From Enterobacter bugandensis (GTDB taxonomy: Bacteria > Pseudomonadota > Gammaproteobacteria > Enterobacterales > Enterobacteriaceae), in NCBI RefSeq assembly GCF_900324475.1, contig NZ_LT992502.1, positions 2,790,001-2,854,000 of the forward strand: a DNA stretch of 64,000 nt, given 5' to 3'. Shown here in pieces: positions 50,721 through 60,609 of the stretch. Each line of letters starts with the position of its first letter. Within the stretch, counting starts at the first letter, position 1. Made by a program: the position numbers and the translations under genes. The notes under the pieces were generated by a model that was not told the DNA's origin, did no database searches, and was given only the letters and a program-made list of their open reading frames with translations.

Positions 50721-52280
50721 TTATTCGTCTTCGTCGTGTGCAGACTGTTCTTTAACAATGCGGACCAGATCGACGCGGTAGTCGTTAGCTTCAACGATAG
50801 TGATGTGCAATGGAGGAAGCTCGATCACATCCCCGACGCGCGGGATCTGACCGTTTACGGCGATAACCAGCCCCGCCACGGTTGCGATGTCTTCTTCATC
50901 GTTAACCACGTTTTCCAACCCCAGCGTATGCGAGAGCGCGTGCAGGTCGGTCGCACCTTTGACCAGCCAGCCTTCGCCGTCGGCCACAATCTCAGGCGTT
51001 TCGTCTTCATCCGGGAATTCACCGGCAATCGCTTCAAGCACGTCCAGCGGCGTCACCAGCCCCTGTACCACACCAAACTCGTTGGTGACGATAACAAAGC
51101 TACCGCGCGCGCGACGCAATACGCCCAGCAGGTTGATCGGATCCAGCGTTTCCGGTACGACAATCGCCGGCGACGAAGCTGCAATGGCCTCCACGTTGAC
51201 ACCCTCTTCCAGCGCCACCAGCATCTCTTTCGCCCGAACCACGCCGATGATCTCATCCAGCTCACCGCGGCATACCGGGAACAGGCTGTGCGGAGATGAG
51301 AGCAATTGCTGACGAATTTCATCAACGCTCAGGTTCGCATCGACCCAGCTAATTTCCCCGCGCGGCGTCATGATGCCGCGCAACGAGCGGGAGGCCAGGG
51401 AGAGCACGCCGTTAATCATGTAGCGTTCTTCTTCCACAAACGCCCCTTCCGGAACCGGCACCGGGTTACGGTTTTCAGGGTCAGACTGGACGTTCACCTG
51501 ACGTCGTCCGCCCATCAGGCGCAGAATGGCGTCCGCCGTACGGGCGCGCAGCGGCTGATTTGACTGCTGCTTAATAAAGTTACGGCGCGCAATCTGGTTG
51601 AACAGTTCGATCAGGATCGAGAAGCCAATCGCGGCGTACAGGTAGCCTTTCGGAATATGGAAGCCGAAACCTTCCGCCACCAGGCTCAAACCAATCATCA
51701 GCAGGAAGCTCAGACAGAGCACGACCACCGTCGGATGCTGGTTGACGAAGCGCGTCAGCGGTTTCGAGGCCAGCAGCATCACCGCCATCGCAATCACGAC
51801 GGCCGCCATCATCACCGGCAGGTGGTTCACCATACCGACCGCGGTAATCACCGCATCCAGCGAGAAGACTGCATCCAGCACCACAATTTGCAGCACCACG
51901 ACCCAGAAGCTGGCGTAGCCCTTACCGTGACCATCATCATGCTGCCGGTTCTCCAGCCGTTCATGCAGCTCTGTTGTCGCTTTGAAGAGCAGGAATATCC
52001 CCCCGATTAGCATGATCAAATCACGGCCGGAGAAGGTGTAATCCATGACGGAGAACAGCGGTTTGGTCAGCGTGACCATCCACGAGATCACGGAGAGCAG
52101 CCCCAGTCGCATGACCAGCGCCAGCGAGAGTCCAATCAGACGCGCTTTATCACGCTGTTTTGGCGGCAGCTTGTCCGCAAGGATGGCGATAAACACCAGG
52201 TTATCAATACCGAGAACGATCTCCAGTACGACCAGCGTGAGCAGTCCCACCCAGATTGACGGGTCCATTAAGAATTCCAT
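50721..52280 (-). CDS. yoaE: TerC/CBS/CorC-domain membrane protein YoaE
   Basis: 519 residues. An N-terminal TerC-type domain with about seven membrane helices ([13 protein letters not shown] and [17 protein letters not shown] carry the paired Asp motifs) is followed by two CBS domains (about 305-420) and a C-terminal CorC/HlyC transporter-associated domain (about 435-510). The family UPF0053 is implicated in metal export or metal supply to secreted enzymes, but YoaE itself is uncharacterised. It is divergent from manX. Confidence 0.93.
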   Translation of the reverse strand: MEFLMDPSIWVGLLTLVVLEIVLGIDNLVFIAILADKLPPKQRDKARLIGLSLALVMRLGLLSVISWMVTLTKPLFSVMDYTFSGRDLIMLIGGIFLLFKATTELHERLENRQHDDGHGKGYASFWVVVLQIVVLDAVFSLDAVITAVGMVNHLPVMMAAVVIAMAVMLLASKPLTRFVNQHPTVVVLCLSFLLMIGLSLVAEGFGFHIPKGYLYAAIGFSILIELFNQIARRNFIKQQSNQPLRARTADAILRLMGGRRQVNVQSDPENRNPVPVPEGAFVEEERYMINGVLSLASRSLRGIMTPRGEISWVDANLSVDEIRQQLLSSPHSLFPVCRGELDEIIGVVRAKEMLVALEEGVNVEAIAASSPAIVVPETLDPINLLGVLRRARGSFVIVTNEFGVVQGLVTPLDVLEAIAGEFPDEDETPEIVADGEGWLVKGATDLHALSHTLGLENVVNDEEDIATVAGLVIAVNGQIPRVGDVIELPPLHITIVEANDYRVDLVRIVKEQSAHDEDE

Positions 52281-52742
52281 GACAAGCTCCTGCTAAAGGA
52301 ATGACAAAACGGTGCCCCACTCAACGTGGGCAAATAAAAGGCAGACAGAGTTGATACGTGGCGTGGTTCGCCGGTGAAAAAGGCGCGGAATGGCCTGGTA
52401 GATGACTGACGTCGGTGACGGTCCATATAGTGGGCTGTAGCCCTATACTCCTGAACAAGTAAACGGAGGCTAAACATATCAGAGAGACTGTGTTTTTAGC
52501 AAAGATTTACGTTCCTTTGCAAAGTTCTGTAACACAGCGGCTATACGCTACAGATAATTCTGTAACGCGTGGCTAAATTACGGATCTTCATCACATAAAT
52601 TATTTTTTCACTATCTAAAATAATTCGCGGAAGTCTTAGTTTTTTGAACTCTAACCCTTATCTGAATCGATTCGGTTCGCCAATACGATTCTCAGTACGT
52701 CTGCCCGGCAGGCGTATTAATGATAATAAAAGGAGGTAGCAA
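52281..52742. other. Promoter region between yoaE and manX
   Basis: About 460 bases without a gene. The manX-proximal part keeps a sequence conserved in E. coli, including ATCTTCATCACATAA (weak CRP-like) at about 52582-52597, the inverted repeat at 52598-52625, and the strong ribosome site AAAGGAGGTAG before the manX GTG. The yoaE-proximal half shows nothing recognisable. Confidence 0.5.
52598..52625. promoter_or_regulatory. Candidate Mlc operator of manXYZ
   Basis: AATTATTTT (52598-52606) and AAAATAATT (52617-52625) form a perfect 9-base inverted repeat, the AT-rich form bound by Mlc, the glucose-responsive repressor that controls manXYZ in E. coli. Confidence 0.55.
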
Positions 52743-53711
52743 GTGACCATTGCTATTGTCATAGGCACACATGGTTGGGCTGCTGAGCAGCTACTCAAAA
52801 CGGCAGAGATGCTGTTGGGCGAGCAGGAAAACGTCGGCTGGATCGATTTCGTTCCCGGTGAAAATGCCGAGACGCTGATTGAGAAGTACAACGCTCAACT
52901 CGCGAAGCTGGATACCAGCAAAGGCGTGCTGTTTCTCGTCGATACATGGGGCGGCAGTCCGTTTAATGCTGCCAGCCGCATTGTCGTCGATAAAGAGCAT
53001 TATGAAGTCGTCGCCGGGGTAAACATTCCCATGCTGGTGGAAACCTTTATGGCGCGCGACGACAACCCAGGCTTCGATGAGCTGGTCGCGCTGGCCGTTG
53101 AAACCGGCCGCGAAGGGGTGAAAGCCCTGAAGGCTCAGCCGGTTGAAAAACCCGCCCCTGCCCCGGCTGCGGCGGCACCGAAAGCAGCGGCACCGGCAAA
53201 ACCGATGGGACCGAACGATTACATGGTTATCGGCCTGGCGCGTATTGATGACCGTCTGATTCACGGACAGGTTGCGACTCGCTGGACCAAAGAGACCAAC
53301 GTACAGCGTATCATCGTGGTCAGTGACGAAGTGGCCGCCGACACTGTCCGTAAAACCCTTCTGACTCAGGTTGCACCACCGGGCGTTACCGCGCACGTGG
53401 TGGATGTCGCCAAGATGATCCGCGTTTACAACAACCCGAAATATGCGGGTGAACGCGTGATGCTCCTGTTTACTAACCCGACAGACGTTGAGCGCATTGT
53501 TGAAGGCGGCGTGAAAATCACCTCCGTGAACATCGGCGGTATGGCTTTCCGTCAGGGCAAAACGCAGGTCAACAACGCGATTTCAGTTGATGCGAAAGAT
53601 ATCGAGGCGTTCAACAAGCTGAATGCCCGCGGTATTGAGCTGGAAGCCCGTAAGGTTTCCACTGACCAGAAACTGAAAATGATGGATTTGATCGGTAAAG
53701 TTGGGAAATAA
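52743..53711 (+). CDS. manX: PTS mannose transporter subunit IIAB (ManX)
   Basis: 322 residues from a GTG start with a very strong RBS. The IIA domain (1-130) has its phosphorylation site His10 in VIGTHG. An Ala/Pro linker (135-155) leads to the IIB domain with His174 in DDRLIHGQVATRW. It relays phosphate from HPr to mannose, glucose and glucosamine entering through ManY-ManZ. In E. coli the sRNA SgrS represses this mRNA; I did not locate a pairing site. First gene of manXYZ. Confidence 0.97.
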   Translation: MTIAIVIGTHGWAAEQLLKTAEMLLGEQENVGWIDFVPGENAETLIEKYNAQLAKLDTSKGVLFLVDTWGGSPFNAASRIVVDKEHYEVVAGVNIPMLVETFMARDDNPGFDELVALAVETGREGVKALKAQPVEKPAPAPAAAAPKAAAPAKPMGPNDYMVIGLARIDDRLIHGQVATRWTKETNVQRIIVVSDEVAADTVRKTLLTQVAPPGVTAHVVDVAKMIRVYNNPKYAGERVMLLFTNPTDVERIVEGGVKITSVNIGGMAFRQGKTQVNNAISVDAKDIEAFNKLNARGIELEARKVSTDQKLKMMDLIGKVGK

Positions 53712-53758
53712 GCCCGCGCCGGTTTTTCACATAAAGCTTATGTTATAGGAGAAGTACA

Positions 53759-54559
53759 ATGGAGATTACCACTCTTCAGATTGTGCTGGTGTTCATCGTC
53801 GCGTGTATTGCGGGTATGGAATCCGTACTTGATGAATTTCAGTTCCACCGCCCTCTGGTGGCCTGTACGTTGATCGGTGCCGTTCTGGGTGATATGAAAA
53901 CCGGTATCATCATCGGTGGTACGCTGGAAATGATCGCCCTGGGCTGGATGAACATCGGTGCCGCCGTTGCGCCTGATGCCGCACTGGCCTCAATCATCTC
54001 AACCGTTCTGGTTATTGCCGGTCATCAGAGTATTGGTGCAGGTATTGCCCTTGCCATTCCTCTGGCCGCAGCAGGCCAGGTGCTGACCATCATCGTTCGT
54101 ACCATCACCGTGGCCTTCCAGCACGCGGCGGATAAGGCGGCGGAGAACGGCAACCTCACGGCACTCTCCTGGATCCACGTGTCGTCCCTGTTCCTGCAGG
54201 CGATGCGTATCGCAATCCCGGCGGTTATCGTTGCGATCTCTGTCGGCACCAGTGAAGTTCAGGGCATGCTGAACGCGATTCCTGAAGTGGTCACCAGCGG
54301 TCTGAACATCGCGGGCGGTATGATCGTCGTGGTAGGTTACGCGATGGTCATCAACATGATGCGCGCGGGCTACCTGATGCCGTTCTTCTACCTCGGCTTC
54401 GTCACCGCAGCATTCACCAACTTCAACCTGGTTGCGCTGGGCGTGATTGGTGCCGTGATGGCGATTCTCTACATCCAGCTCAGCCCGAAATACAACCGTG
54501 TTGCGGGTGCCCCAGCGCAGGCTGCTGGTAACAACGATCTCGATAACGAACTGGACTAA
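53759..54559 (+). CDS. manY: PTS mannose transporter subunit IIC (ManY)
   Basis: 266 residues, fully conserved with E. coli ManY: MEITTLQIVLVFIVACIAGME, GGTLEMIALGWMNIGAAVAPDAA and the following hydrophobic helices. It forms the membrane channel with ManZ; this complex is also the entry route for phage lambda DNA and some bacteriocins in E. coli. It is separated from manX by 47 bases with an RBS AGGAG and from manZ by a few bases. Confidence 0.97.
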   Translation: MEITTLQIVLVFIVACIAGMESVLDEFQFHRPLVACTLIGAVLGDMKTGIIIGGTLEMIALGWMNIGAAVAPDAALASIISTVLVIAGHQSIGAGIALAIPLAAAGQVLTIIVRTITVAFQHAADKAAENGNLTALSWIHVSSLFLQAMRIAIPAVIVAISVGTSEVQGMLNAIPEVVTSGLNIAGGMIVVVGYAMVINMMRAGYLMPFFYLGFVTAAFTNFNLVALGVIGAVMAILYIQLSPKYNRVAGAPAQAAGNNDLDNELD

Positions 54560-54571
54560 CAGGTGAGCGAA

Positions 54572-55423
54572 ATGGTTGATATGACAAAAACTACCACCGA
54601 GAAAAAACTCACTCCGGGTGATATTCGTGGCGTGTTCATCCGTTCTAACCTGTTTCAGGGTTCATGGAACTTCGAACGTATGCAGGCGCTGGGCTTCTGC
54701 TTCTCTATGGTGCCGGCGATAAAACGCCTCTACCCTGAGAACAACGAAGCACGCCGTCAGGCGATTAAGCGTCACCTGGAATTCTTCAACACCCATCCTT
54801 ACGTCGCGGCTCCGGTTCTGGGCGTGACGCTGGCGATGGAAGAGCAGCGTGCGAACGGCGCGGAGATTGACGATGGTGCCATCAACGGTATCAAAGTCGG
54901 TCTGATGGGTCCACTGGCCGGCGTGGGCGACCCTATCTTCTGGGGTACTGTTCGTCCGGTCTTCGCGGCGCTGGGTGCCGGGATCGCGATGAGCGGCAGC
55001 CTGCTCGGTCCTCTGCTGTTCTTTATCCTGTTCAACGCGGTACGTCTGCTGACCCGTTACTACGGCGTGGCCTACGGCTACCGTAAGGGCGTGGACATCG
55101 TTAAGGATATGGGCGGCGGCTTCCTGCAGAAACTGACCGAGGGGGCGTCAATTCTCGGCCTGTTTGTGATGGGGGCGCTGGTTAACAAGTGGACGCACGT
55201 GAACATCCCGCTGGTGGTTTCGACCATCACCGGTCAGGATGGTCAAACCCGCGTCACCACCGTGCAGACGATTCTGGACCAGCTGATGCCTGGCCTGGTG
55301 CCGCTGCTGTTGACCTTCGCCTGTATGTGGCTGCTGCGTAAGAAAGTGAACCCGCTGTGGATCATCGTTGGCTTCTTCGTCATCGGTATCGCGGGCTACG
55401 CTGTCGGCCTGCTGGGCCTGTAA
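54572..55423 (+). CDS. manZ: PTS mannose transporter subunit IID (ManZ)
   Basis: 283 residues from the ATG at MVDMTKTTTEKKL, which is 6 bases after an AGGTG site; an in-frame GTG at 54563 would add three residues. Conserved IID blocks NLFQGSWNFERMQALGFCF, GLMGPLAGVGDPIFWGT and the C-terminal helix LWIIVGFFVIGIAGYAVGL are present. It completes the permease with ManY. A strong terminator follows. Confidence 0.96.
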   Translation: MVDMTKTTTEKKLTPGDIRGVFIRSNLFQGSWNFERMQALGFCFSMVPAIKRLYPENNEARRQAIKRHLEFFNTHPYVAAPVLGVTLAMEEQRANGAEIDDGAINGIKVGLMGPLAGVGDPIFWGTVRPVFAALGAGIAMSGSLLGPLLFFILFNAVRLLTRYYGVAYGYRKGVDIVKDMGGGFLQKLTEGASILGLFVMGALVNKWTHVNIPLVVSTITGQDGQTRVTTVQTILDQLMPGLVPLLLTFACMWLLRKKVNPLWIIVGFFVIGIAGYAVGLLGL

Positions 55424-55437
55424 AACATTGCGTTATC

Positions 55438-55464
55438 GACCGGGGGCTTGCCCCCGGTCTTTTT
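55438..55464 (+). terminator. Terminator after manZ
   Basis: GACCGGGGG-CTTG-CCCCCGGTC followed by TTTTT. The next gene yobD begins 13 bases later, so some read-through may feed it. Confidence 0.93.
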
Positions 55465-55477
55465 ATCTGGAGGATGA

Positions 55478-55936
55478 ATGACTGTTACGGACATCGTACT
55501 GGTGTTGTTTATTGTTGCCCTTCTGGCTTACGCGATCTATGACGAATTCATTATGCCTCGCCGTAACGGCGAGACGCTGCTGACCCTTCCCCTCTTACGC
55601 CGTGGACGCATTGATGCATTTATCTTCGCCGGCCTGGTGGTCATTCTGATTTACAATAACGTGACCAGCCACGGTGCAATATTAACCACATGGTTATTAT
55701 GTGCGCTGGCATTAATGGCGATTTACCTGTTCTGGATCCGCTCGCCGAAACTCATTTTTAAAAAACAGGGATTCTTCTTCGCCAACGTATGGATAGAATA
55801 TAACCGCATTAAAGAGATGAATTTATCCGAAGACGGCGTGTTAGTGATGCAATTAGAACAGCGCCGCCTGCTCATTCGGGTCAAAAATATTGATGACCTT
55901 GAGAAAATCTACACATTACTCGTTAAAACTCAATAA
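55478..55936 (+). CDS. yobD: YobD, DUF986 inner-membrane protein
   Basis: 152 residues, matching E. coli YobD (UPF0266) with three hydrophobic segments ([42 protein letters not shown]) and a soluble C-terminal half (about 90-152). The function is unknown. It lies directly after the manXYZ terminator with its own TGGAGG site. An inverted repeat 17 bases after its stop (CGGCTATATATTGT / ACAATATAGCCG, 55953-55993) may act as a terminator or operator. Confidence 0.92.
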   Translation: MTVTDIVLVLFIVALLAYAIYDEFIMPRRNGETLLTLPLLRRGRIDAFIFAGLVVILIYNNVTSHGAILTTWLLCALALMAIYLFWIRSPKLIFKKQGFFFANVWIEYNRIKEMNLSEDGVLVMQLEQRRLLIRVKNIDDLEKIYTLLVKTQ

Positions 55937-56142
55937 GTTAACATTATAACCTCGGCTATATATTGTGATATTCTTTCGCAAACAATATAGCCGTTGCTAT
56001 ATCTTCTCTCGTCTTTGACTTATATTTATTAACGATATTTTCACGCATAAACCTAAATGAAAATCGTTATCAAAGACGCAGATAAATTAAGCCTTGCTCG
56101 TTGTTGTTTTATATTCTCAAAATATGTTAAGGTTGCGCCCGT

Positions 56143-56265
56143 CGTTGGGGAGTAGCCGATTTCCTGCACGCAGGAAATGTACGCGTCAACATACTCGTTG
56201 AAAAACGTGGCGCGTACGGATCGCTTTCAGCACGCTTACAGTGCAAAAGAGATCAGGCGAGACCA
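56143..56265 (+). ncRNA. yybP-ykoY manganese riboswitch in the mntP leader
   Basis: The leader shows the hallmark pieces of the yybP-ykoY class in order: GGGGAGTAGCC (56147-56157), a hairpin TTTCCTGC/GCAGGAAA, CAACATACTCG, the second strand GGCGCGTACGGA and the closing GGCGAGACC (56256-56264). The expression platform lies between there and the mntP start. In E. coli the mntP leader carries this riboswitch, which raises expression when Mn2+ binds. Confidence 0.93.
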
Positions 56266-56335
56266 TAGATACATCAACTGCTGTTTACTGGGGGCAGTGA
56301 TGTGTCATATGGATATCCCCGGTCTGGACGCTCTT

Positions 56336-56902
56336 ATGAACATCTCCGCTACGATCCTTCTCGCTTTTGGCATGTCTATGGATGCATTTGCCGCCTCCAT
56401 CGGCAAAGGCGCCACGCTCCACAAACCTAAATTCACAGAAGCTCTGCGCACCGGTCTGATCTTTGGTGCCATCGAAACGCTGACGCCGCTCATCGGCTGG
56501 GGTTTGGGCATGCTCGCCAGCCAGTTCGTGCTGGAGTGGAACCACTGGATTGCGTTCGTCCTGCTGGTGTTTCTCGGAGGCCGAATGATGATTGAAGGTT
56601 TTCGCGGGAATGATGATGAAGATGAAGCACCGCTGCACCGCCACGGTTTCTGGCTGCTGGTCACCACGGCAATTGCCACCAGCCTGGACGCCATGGCCGT
56701 CGGGGTGGGTCTGGCATTCCTGCAGGTCAATATTATCGCCACCGCGCTGGCCATTGGCTGTGCAACGCTGATTATGTCCACGCTGGGCATGATGGTCGGG
56801 CGGTTTATCGGCCCGCTGCTGGGTAAACGCGCCGAGATCTTAGGCGGTATTGTGCTGATCGGCATTGGTGCCCAGATCCTCTGGGCACACTTCGCGCCTT
56901 AA
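56336..56902 (+). CDS. mntP: Manganese efflux pump MntP
   Basis: 188 residues from [21 protein letters not shown], the E. coli length; longer upstream starts would lie inside the riboswitch leader. Six membrane helices form two repeats, each with a conserved Asp motif ([14 protein letters not shown] and [18 protein letters not shown]). It exports Mn2+ and prevents its toxicity. Its stop overlaps the convergent rlmA stop by 4 bases. Confidence 0.96.
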   Translation: MNISATILLAFGMSMDAFAASIGKGATLHKPKFTEALRTGLIFGAIETLTPLIGWGLGMLASQFVLEWNHWIAFVLLVFLGGRMMIEGFRGNDDEDEAPLHRHGFWLLVTTAIATSLDAMAVGVGLAFLQVNIIATALAIGCATLIMSTLGMMVGRFIGPLLGKRAEILGGIVLIGIGAQILWAHFAP

Positions 56903-57714
56903 GCGTCGCGCTGCCAGACGTGGATACTGAAATCCGTCTGGCAGCCAAACGTCGTCCGAGCCGCTAACGCATCCCATACTTCCGGCTTTGCCCGCCACGC
57001 GAACGGCGTCATCTGCAGCAGGGCTACCGCTTCTTCCCCGTTCAAATTCATTTCATACGCCACTGAATGCTCCTGCTTCAGCGTAAAGCCTGTCAGCTGT
57101 TCAGAGTGTGGGGCATGCAGACGCACCTCGTCGTAAATGAGTCCCTTCAGCTCCATCAGGTGACGCGGACCCGGCGTGACGGTTATCACCCAGCCTCCGG
57201 GCTTCACCACGCGCGCCAGCTCATCTGCTTTACACGGCGCGTAGATGCGGATAATGGCATCCATACTGGCATTATCAAACGGCAGCCGGTGGCTGGATGC
57301 CACGCAAAACGTCACGCCAGCGTAACGTTTAGCCGCCGCGCGGATCGCCACTTTCGACACGTCGAGACCGAATGTCACGGCCCCCTTCTCCCGCACCACA
57401 TCCGCAAACCGTGCGGTGTAGTACCCTTCCCCGCAGCCGATATCAAGCATGGCGGACGCCGAATCAGGCAATAAGTCACCCAACATCTGCGCCACCGTCT
57501 CCCGCAGCGGCAGATAGTGCCCGGCATCGAGAAACGCCCTGCGCGCCTGCATCATCTCTGCGCTATCGCCCGGATCGCGGGAGCGCTTGTGCTGCACCGG
57601 AAGAAGATTCACATACCCTTCTTTCGCCATATCAAACTGATGTCCCTGCGGACAGGCATAACTTTTATCTGAGCGCGTCAGTGGCGCGTGGCAAAGGGGA
57701 CAGCTGAAGGACAT
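56899..57714 (-). CDS. rlmA: 23S rRNA (guanine-745-N1)-methyltransferase RlmA
   Basis: 271 residues. The N-terminal zinc finger uses Cys5, Cys8, Cys21 and His25 ([22 protein letters not shown]). The SAM-binding motif is [11 protein letters not shown] (about 90-100), followed by FGLDVSK and the motif [13 protein letters not shown]. It methylates G745 in helix 35 of 23S rRNA. It is followed downstream by the PBP3-like gene's 5' neighbour region, on the same strand. Confidence 0.95.
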   Translation of the reverse strand: MSFSCPLCHAPLTRSDKSYACPQGHQFDMAKEGYVNLLPVQHKRSRDPGDSAEMMQARRAFLDAGHYLPLRETVAQMLGDLLPDSASAMLDIGCGEGYYTARFADVVREKGAVTFGLDVSKVAIRAAAKRYAGVTFCVASSHRLPFDNASMDAIIRIYAPCKADELARVVKPGGWVITVTPGPRHLMELKGLIYDEVRLHAPHSEQLTGFTLKQEHSVAYEMNLNGEEAVALLQMTPFAWRAKPEVWDALAARTTFGCQTDFSIHVWQRDA

Positions 57715-57781
57715 GGAAACTCCGGGAGATAAACCAAAGGGCGAAGTGTACCGCTATTCGCCCTGCTATAAAACGGCTGGA

Positions 57782-59524
57782 TTACCGCATGACGATAAGG
57801 TGGTCTGAACCGGCCGGCAGGCCATCGGGTTTGATATTCTCCAGGCGCAGCACGTTGCCCATGATTTCGCTGAAGACCGGCGCGGAAACCGCCCCGCCAT
57901 AGTAGGCCCCGTTTTGTGGATCGTTAATCACCACCACCAGGGCGAAACGCGGGTCGCTGGCAGGCGCAACGCCTGCGGTATAGGCGACGTATTTATCGAC
58001 ATATTTGCCGCTATCATCAATTTTCTTCGCCGTCCCGGTCTTAACCGCCACGCGATAATCGCGAACGGCGGCCTTAACGCCCCCGCCGCCGGGCAGCGCG
58101 ACGCTTTCCATCATGTGCTCCACTTCATGCGCGATCTCCTCCGGCATGACGCGGTGGCCGATAACCGGGGGATCGATGCGGGTGATGGAGAGTGGACGCT
58201 CAAGTCCGAAGCCGCCAATCGTCGCGTAGACGTGGGCAAGCTGGAGCGGTGTGACCATCAGGCCGTAGCCAAAGGCAAAAGTCGCGCGGTCTAGCTGACT
58301 CCAGTATTTACGCTGTGGCAACAGCCCGGCGCTTTCGCCCGTTAACCCCAGCCCCGTGTTGGTGCCAAACCCAAAGTTTCGATAGGTATCAATAAGATGC
58401 TGGACAGGCATCGCCAGCGAGAGCCGGGATACGCCGGTGTCGCTCGATTTTTGCAGGATCCCGGTCATGGTCAGCTCAGGATAATAACCCACGTCGCGGA
58501 TACGATGCCCGTCAAGGGTATACGGGTGGGTATCAATGACACTGTCCGGCTGGACCAGCCCCTGCTGCAGAGCCGTCATCAACACCAGCGGCTTAACGGT
58601 CGAACCGGGCTCGAACGTATCGCTGATTGCCCGGTTGCGAAAATCGTTTATCGTCGCGCCTTCACGGTTATTGGGATTGAAATCCGGATAGCTCGCCATG
58701 GCGAGTATTTCCCCGGTGGGGATATTAATGAGCACCGACGCCCCTGACTCGGCCTTATTCCAGGCGACGGCATTGTCCAGCGCGTCTTCGGTAATGGTTT
58801 GCAGCCGCTCGTCAATACTCAACTGGATGTTATGTGCCGGCGTGGGCGCCACTTCCGTCAGGTTTTCAACCACGCGCCCGTAGCGATCCTCCCGGACCTG
58901 TCGGACACCCGCTTTACCGGTCAGCTGAGTGTTAAAGCTTTTCTCCACCCCTTCAATGCCCTGCCCGTCAATATTGGTGAAGCCAATCAGGTTCGCCGCC
59001 ACGTGGCCTGCCGGGTAAAAGCGGCGGGATTCATCGCGCAAATTAATGCCGGGTAAATTGAGCTTATCAATCCACTTCGCCTGAGCAGGATCGACCTGAC
59101 GCGCCAGGTAGATGAAGCGTCCCTGGGGGTTGGCGTTAATTCGTGATGAAAGGGTGCTCAACGAGAGGTGCAGCGCGCTCGCCAGCGCCTGCCAGCGTTC
59201 ATCAAACCCAACGCCACCTTTTGCCAGCACCGTTTTAGGATCGGCCCATACGGCCCTGACGGGCACGCTGACCGCCAGAGGACGTCCTTCACGATCCATA
59301 ATCATCCCACGCGGCGCATCAATCGCCAGCTGACGGAGGGATCGCATATCTTCTTGCTTCACCAGATTGTCAGGTTTGATGATTTGTAGCCAGGCAACGC
59401 GGCCAAGTAAAAAGGCCAGACTGCAGAAAATAGCGAAACAGAGCAGCGCAAAACGCGCCGGCGTGAAATTGCCAGCGGTTAATATCATTTTTTTCTTCAC
59501 CTGAACCCCAGAGCTGTTAAACAA
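57782..59524 (-). CDS. FtsI-like class B penicillin-binding protein (PBP3SAL type)
   Basis: 580 residues, close to E. coli FtsI throughout but a distinct paralogue, outside the dcw cluster and next to rlmA and cspC, the position of PBP3SAL in Salmonella. A membrane anchor lies at about 25-46, then the pedestal domain. The transpeptidase domain has the nucleophile Ser308 in EPGSTVKP, SSD (360-362) where FtsI has SSN, and KTGTAKK (about 497). In Salmonella PBP3SAL is a septal transpeptidase used at acidic pH and inside host cells. The same role here is an inference. The start used is the first Met; a start at the Met of MILTAGNF is possible. Confidence 0.9.
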   Translation of the reverse strand: MFNSSGVQVKKKMILTAGNFTPARFALLCFAIFCSLAFLLGRVAWLQIIKPDNLVKQEDMRSLRQLAIDAPRGMIMDREGRPLAVSVPVRAVWADPKTVLAKGGVGFDERWQALASALHLSLSTLSSRINANPQGRFIYLARQVDPAQAKWIDKLNLPGINLRDESRRFYPAGHVAANLIGFTNIDGQGIEGVEKSFNTQLTGKAGVRQVREDRYGRVVENLTEVAPTPAHNIQLSIDERLQTITEDALDNAVAWNKAESGASVLINIPTGEILAMASYPDFNPNNREGATINDFRNRAISDTFEPGSTVKPLVLMTALQQGLVQPDSVIDTHPYTLDGHRIRDVGYYPELTMTGILQKSSDTGVSRLSLAMPVQHLIDTYRNFGFGTNTGLGLTGESAGLLPQRKYWSQLDRATFAFGYGLMVTPLQLAHVYATIGGFGLERPLSITRIDPPVIGHRVMPEEIAHEVEHMMESVALPGGGGVKAAVRDYRVAVKTGTAKKIDDSGKYVDKYVAYTAGVAPASDPRFALVVVINDPQNGAYYGGAVSAPVFSEIMGNVLRLENIKPDGLPAGSDHLIVMR

Positions 59525-59642
59525 CGCTCTGATTTAACGAGAAAAGATGCGCTTAGGGAGGCGAAACTGTGATACTAACCTCGCAGCTTTGCAACAAGTT
59601 GCTAACAAGACCGTAGATAGTAATATTTTGAAAGATAGGGAA

Positions 59643-59671
59643 TAAAAAAGCCCCGCATGATGCGAGGCTTT
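59643..59671 (-). terminator. Terminator after cspC
   Basis: On the minus strand, AAAGCCTCGCA-TCA-TGCGGGGCTTTTTT forms a stable hairpin with a U-run beyond the cspC stop. Confidence 0.85.
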
Positions 59672-59717
59672 ATGTCTGAGAGTGAAGCGCTATGCGCCCC
59701 AGTCAGCAGCGGTTCGA

Positions 59718-59927
59718 TCAGATAGCAGTTACGTTAACTGCAGCTGGGCCTTTCTGGCCGTCCTGAATTTCGAACTCAACGTTCTGGCCTTCGGCCAGAG
59801 TTTTGAAGCCGTTACCCTGGATTGCAGAGAAGTGTACGAACACGTCTTTGCTGCCATCAGCAGGAGTAATGAAACCAAAACCTTTAGACTCGTTGAACCA
59901 CTTAACTTGACCTTTAATCTTTGCCAT
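59718..59927 (-). CDS. cspC: Cold-shock-family protein CspC
   Basis: 69 residues with the RNA-binding motifs KGFGFITP (RNP1) and [10 protein letters not shown] (RNP2). The sequence fits CspC, the constitutive stress-related RNA chaperone that affects rpoS mRNA and antitermination. The ATG has the site AAGGAA 8 bases upstream. It forms an operon with yobF upstream, as in E. coli. Confidence 0.96.
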
Positions 59928-59953
59928 TTTGCAAAATTCCTTAGAGTGTTTTC

Positions 59954-60085
59954 TTAGCCCGCAGGCATTAACTGAGATAAAACTGAGACATTACTGCATG
60001 AGGCACTAATATAAGGTTCGGCAGAGAAGCGGTATTCAACGACAACGTGTTTACTCAGGACTTCTTTACTGAAAATGCCACACAT
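59954..60085 (-). CDS. yobF: Small protein YobF (43 residues)
   Basis: A 43-codon frame beginning [20 protein letters not shown] and continuing [17 protein letters not shown]; it matches E. coli YobF up to about residue 37 and then ends differently (QLMPAG versus the 47-residue E. coli end). It lies 26 bases upstream of cspC on the same strand. In E. coli YobF accumulates after heat shock and other stress. The function is unknown. Confidence 0.85.
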
Positions 60086-60609
60086 AAACAGAACTGTACC
60101 TCGTTTGACCCAAAACGTGTTATCACACACTATGTTTAATATGGCAAGCCATTTTTAAACATGTCTCGATCCGCCGCACAAATTCGAACTCTGTCTGTAA
60201 GGAATTGCACAATTATGCGCTTCTCAAACAGACGGCTATACTCCCTTACACAGACTCAACGCTGCTTGCACAACCGCTGTAATCTAAGACTTTTTTAACA
60301 TAGCTCAATCATTACAATGCGTCCAGCAGTCGGGAAAAGAAATCTTTGGCGTTGATTGAGTTAGAACAAATTGTGAAAACTTATGCTTAAATCATTGTAA
60401 CGTGACCGTATTGTTTCAGCCAAAAACGATGTTAATAATCCGCACCCTTCTGTATTAAAATCCATCAGGTAATTAGCAGTGTTATGCACCAAAATAATGA
60501 AATTTTTATGACTCTGCATCAAAACAAGGCAAGCAAAACGTTTCGATAAAATTAAAATTTTCCTGACGACGAATACATACACAATATACGCAACAATTCA
60601 TCGCTTCGT
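60086..60609. other. AT-rich leader and promoter region upstream of yobF-cspC
   Basis: About 520 AT-rich bases. The yobF-proximal part is probably the long 5' leader of the yobF-cspC transcript. An open stretch at 60361-60582 on the minus strand shows no family motif and no RBS, so I do not call it a gene. Nothing else is recognised. Confidence 0.5.

Noticed and set aside
60361..60582. A 73-codon minus-strand frame upstream of yobF
   Set aside because: AT-rich, no ribosome site or motif, and placed in a region expected to be promoter and leader sequence.
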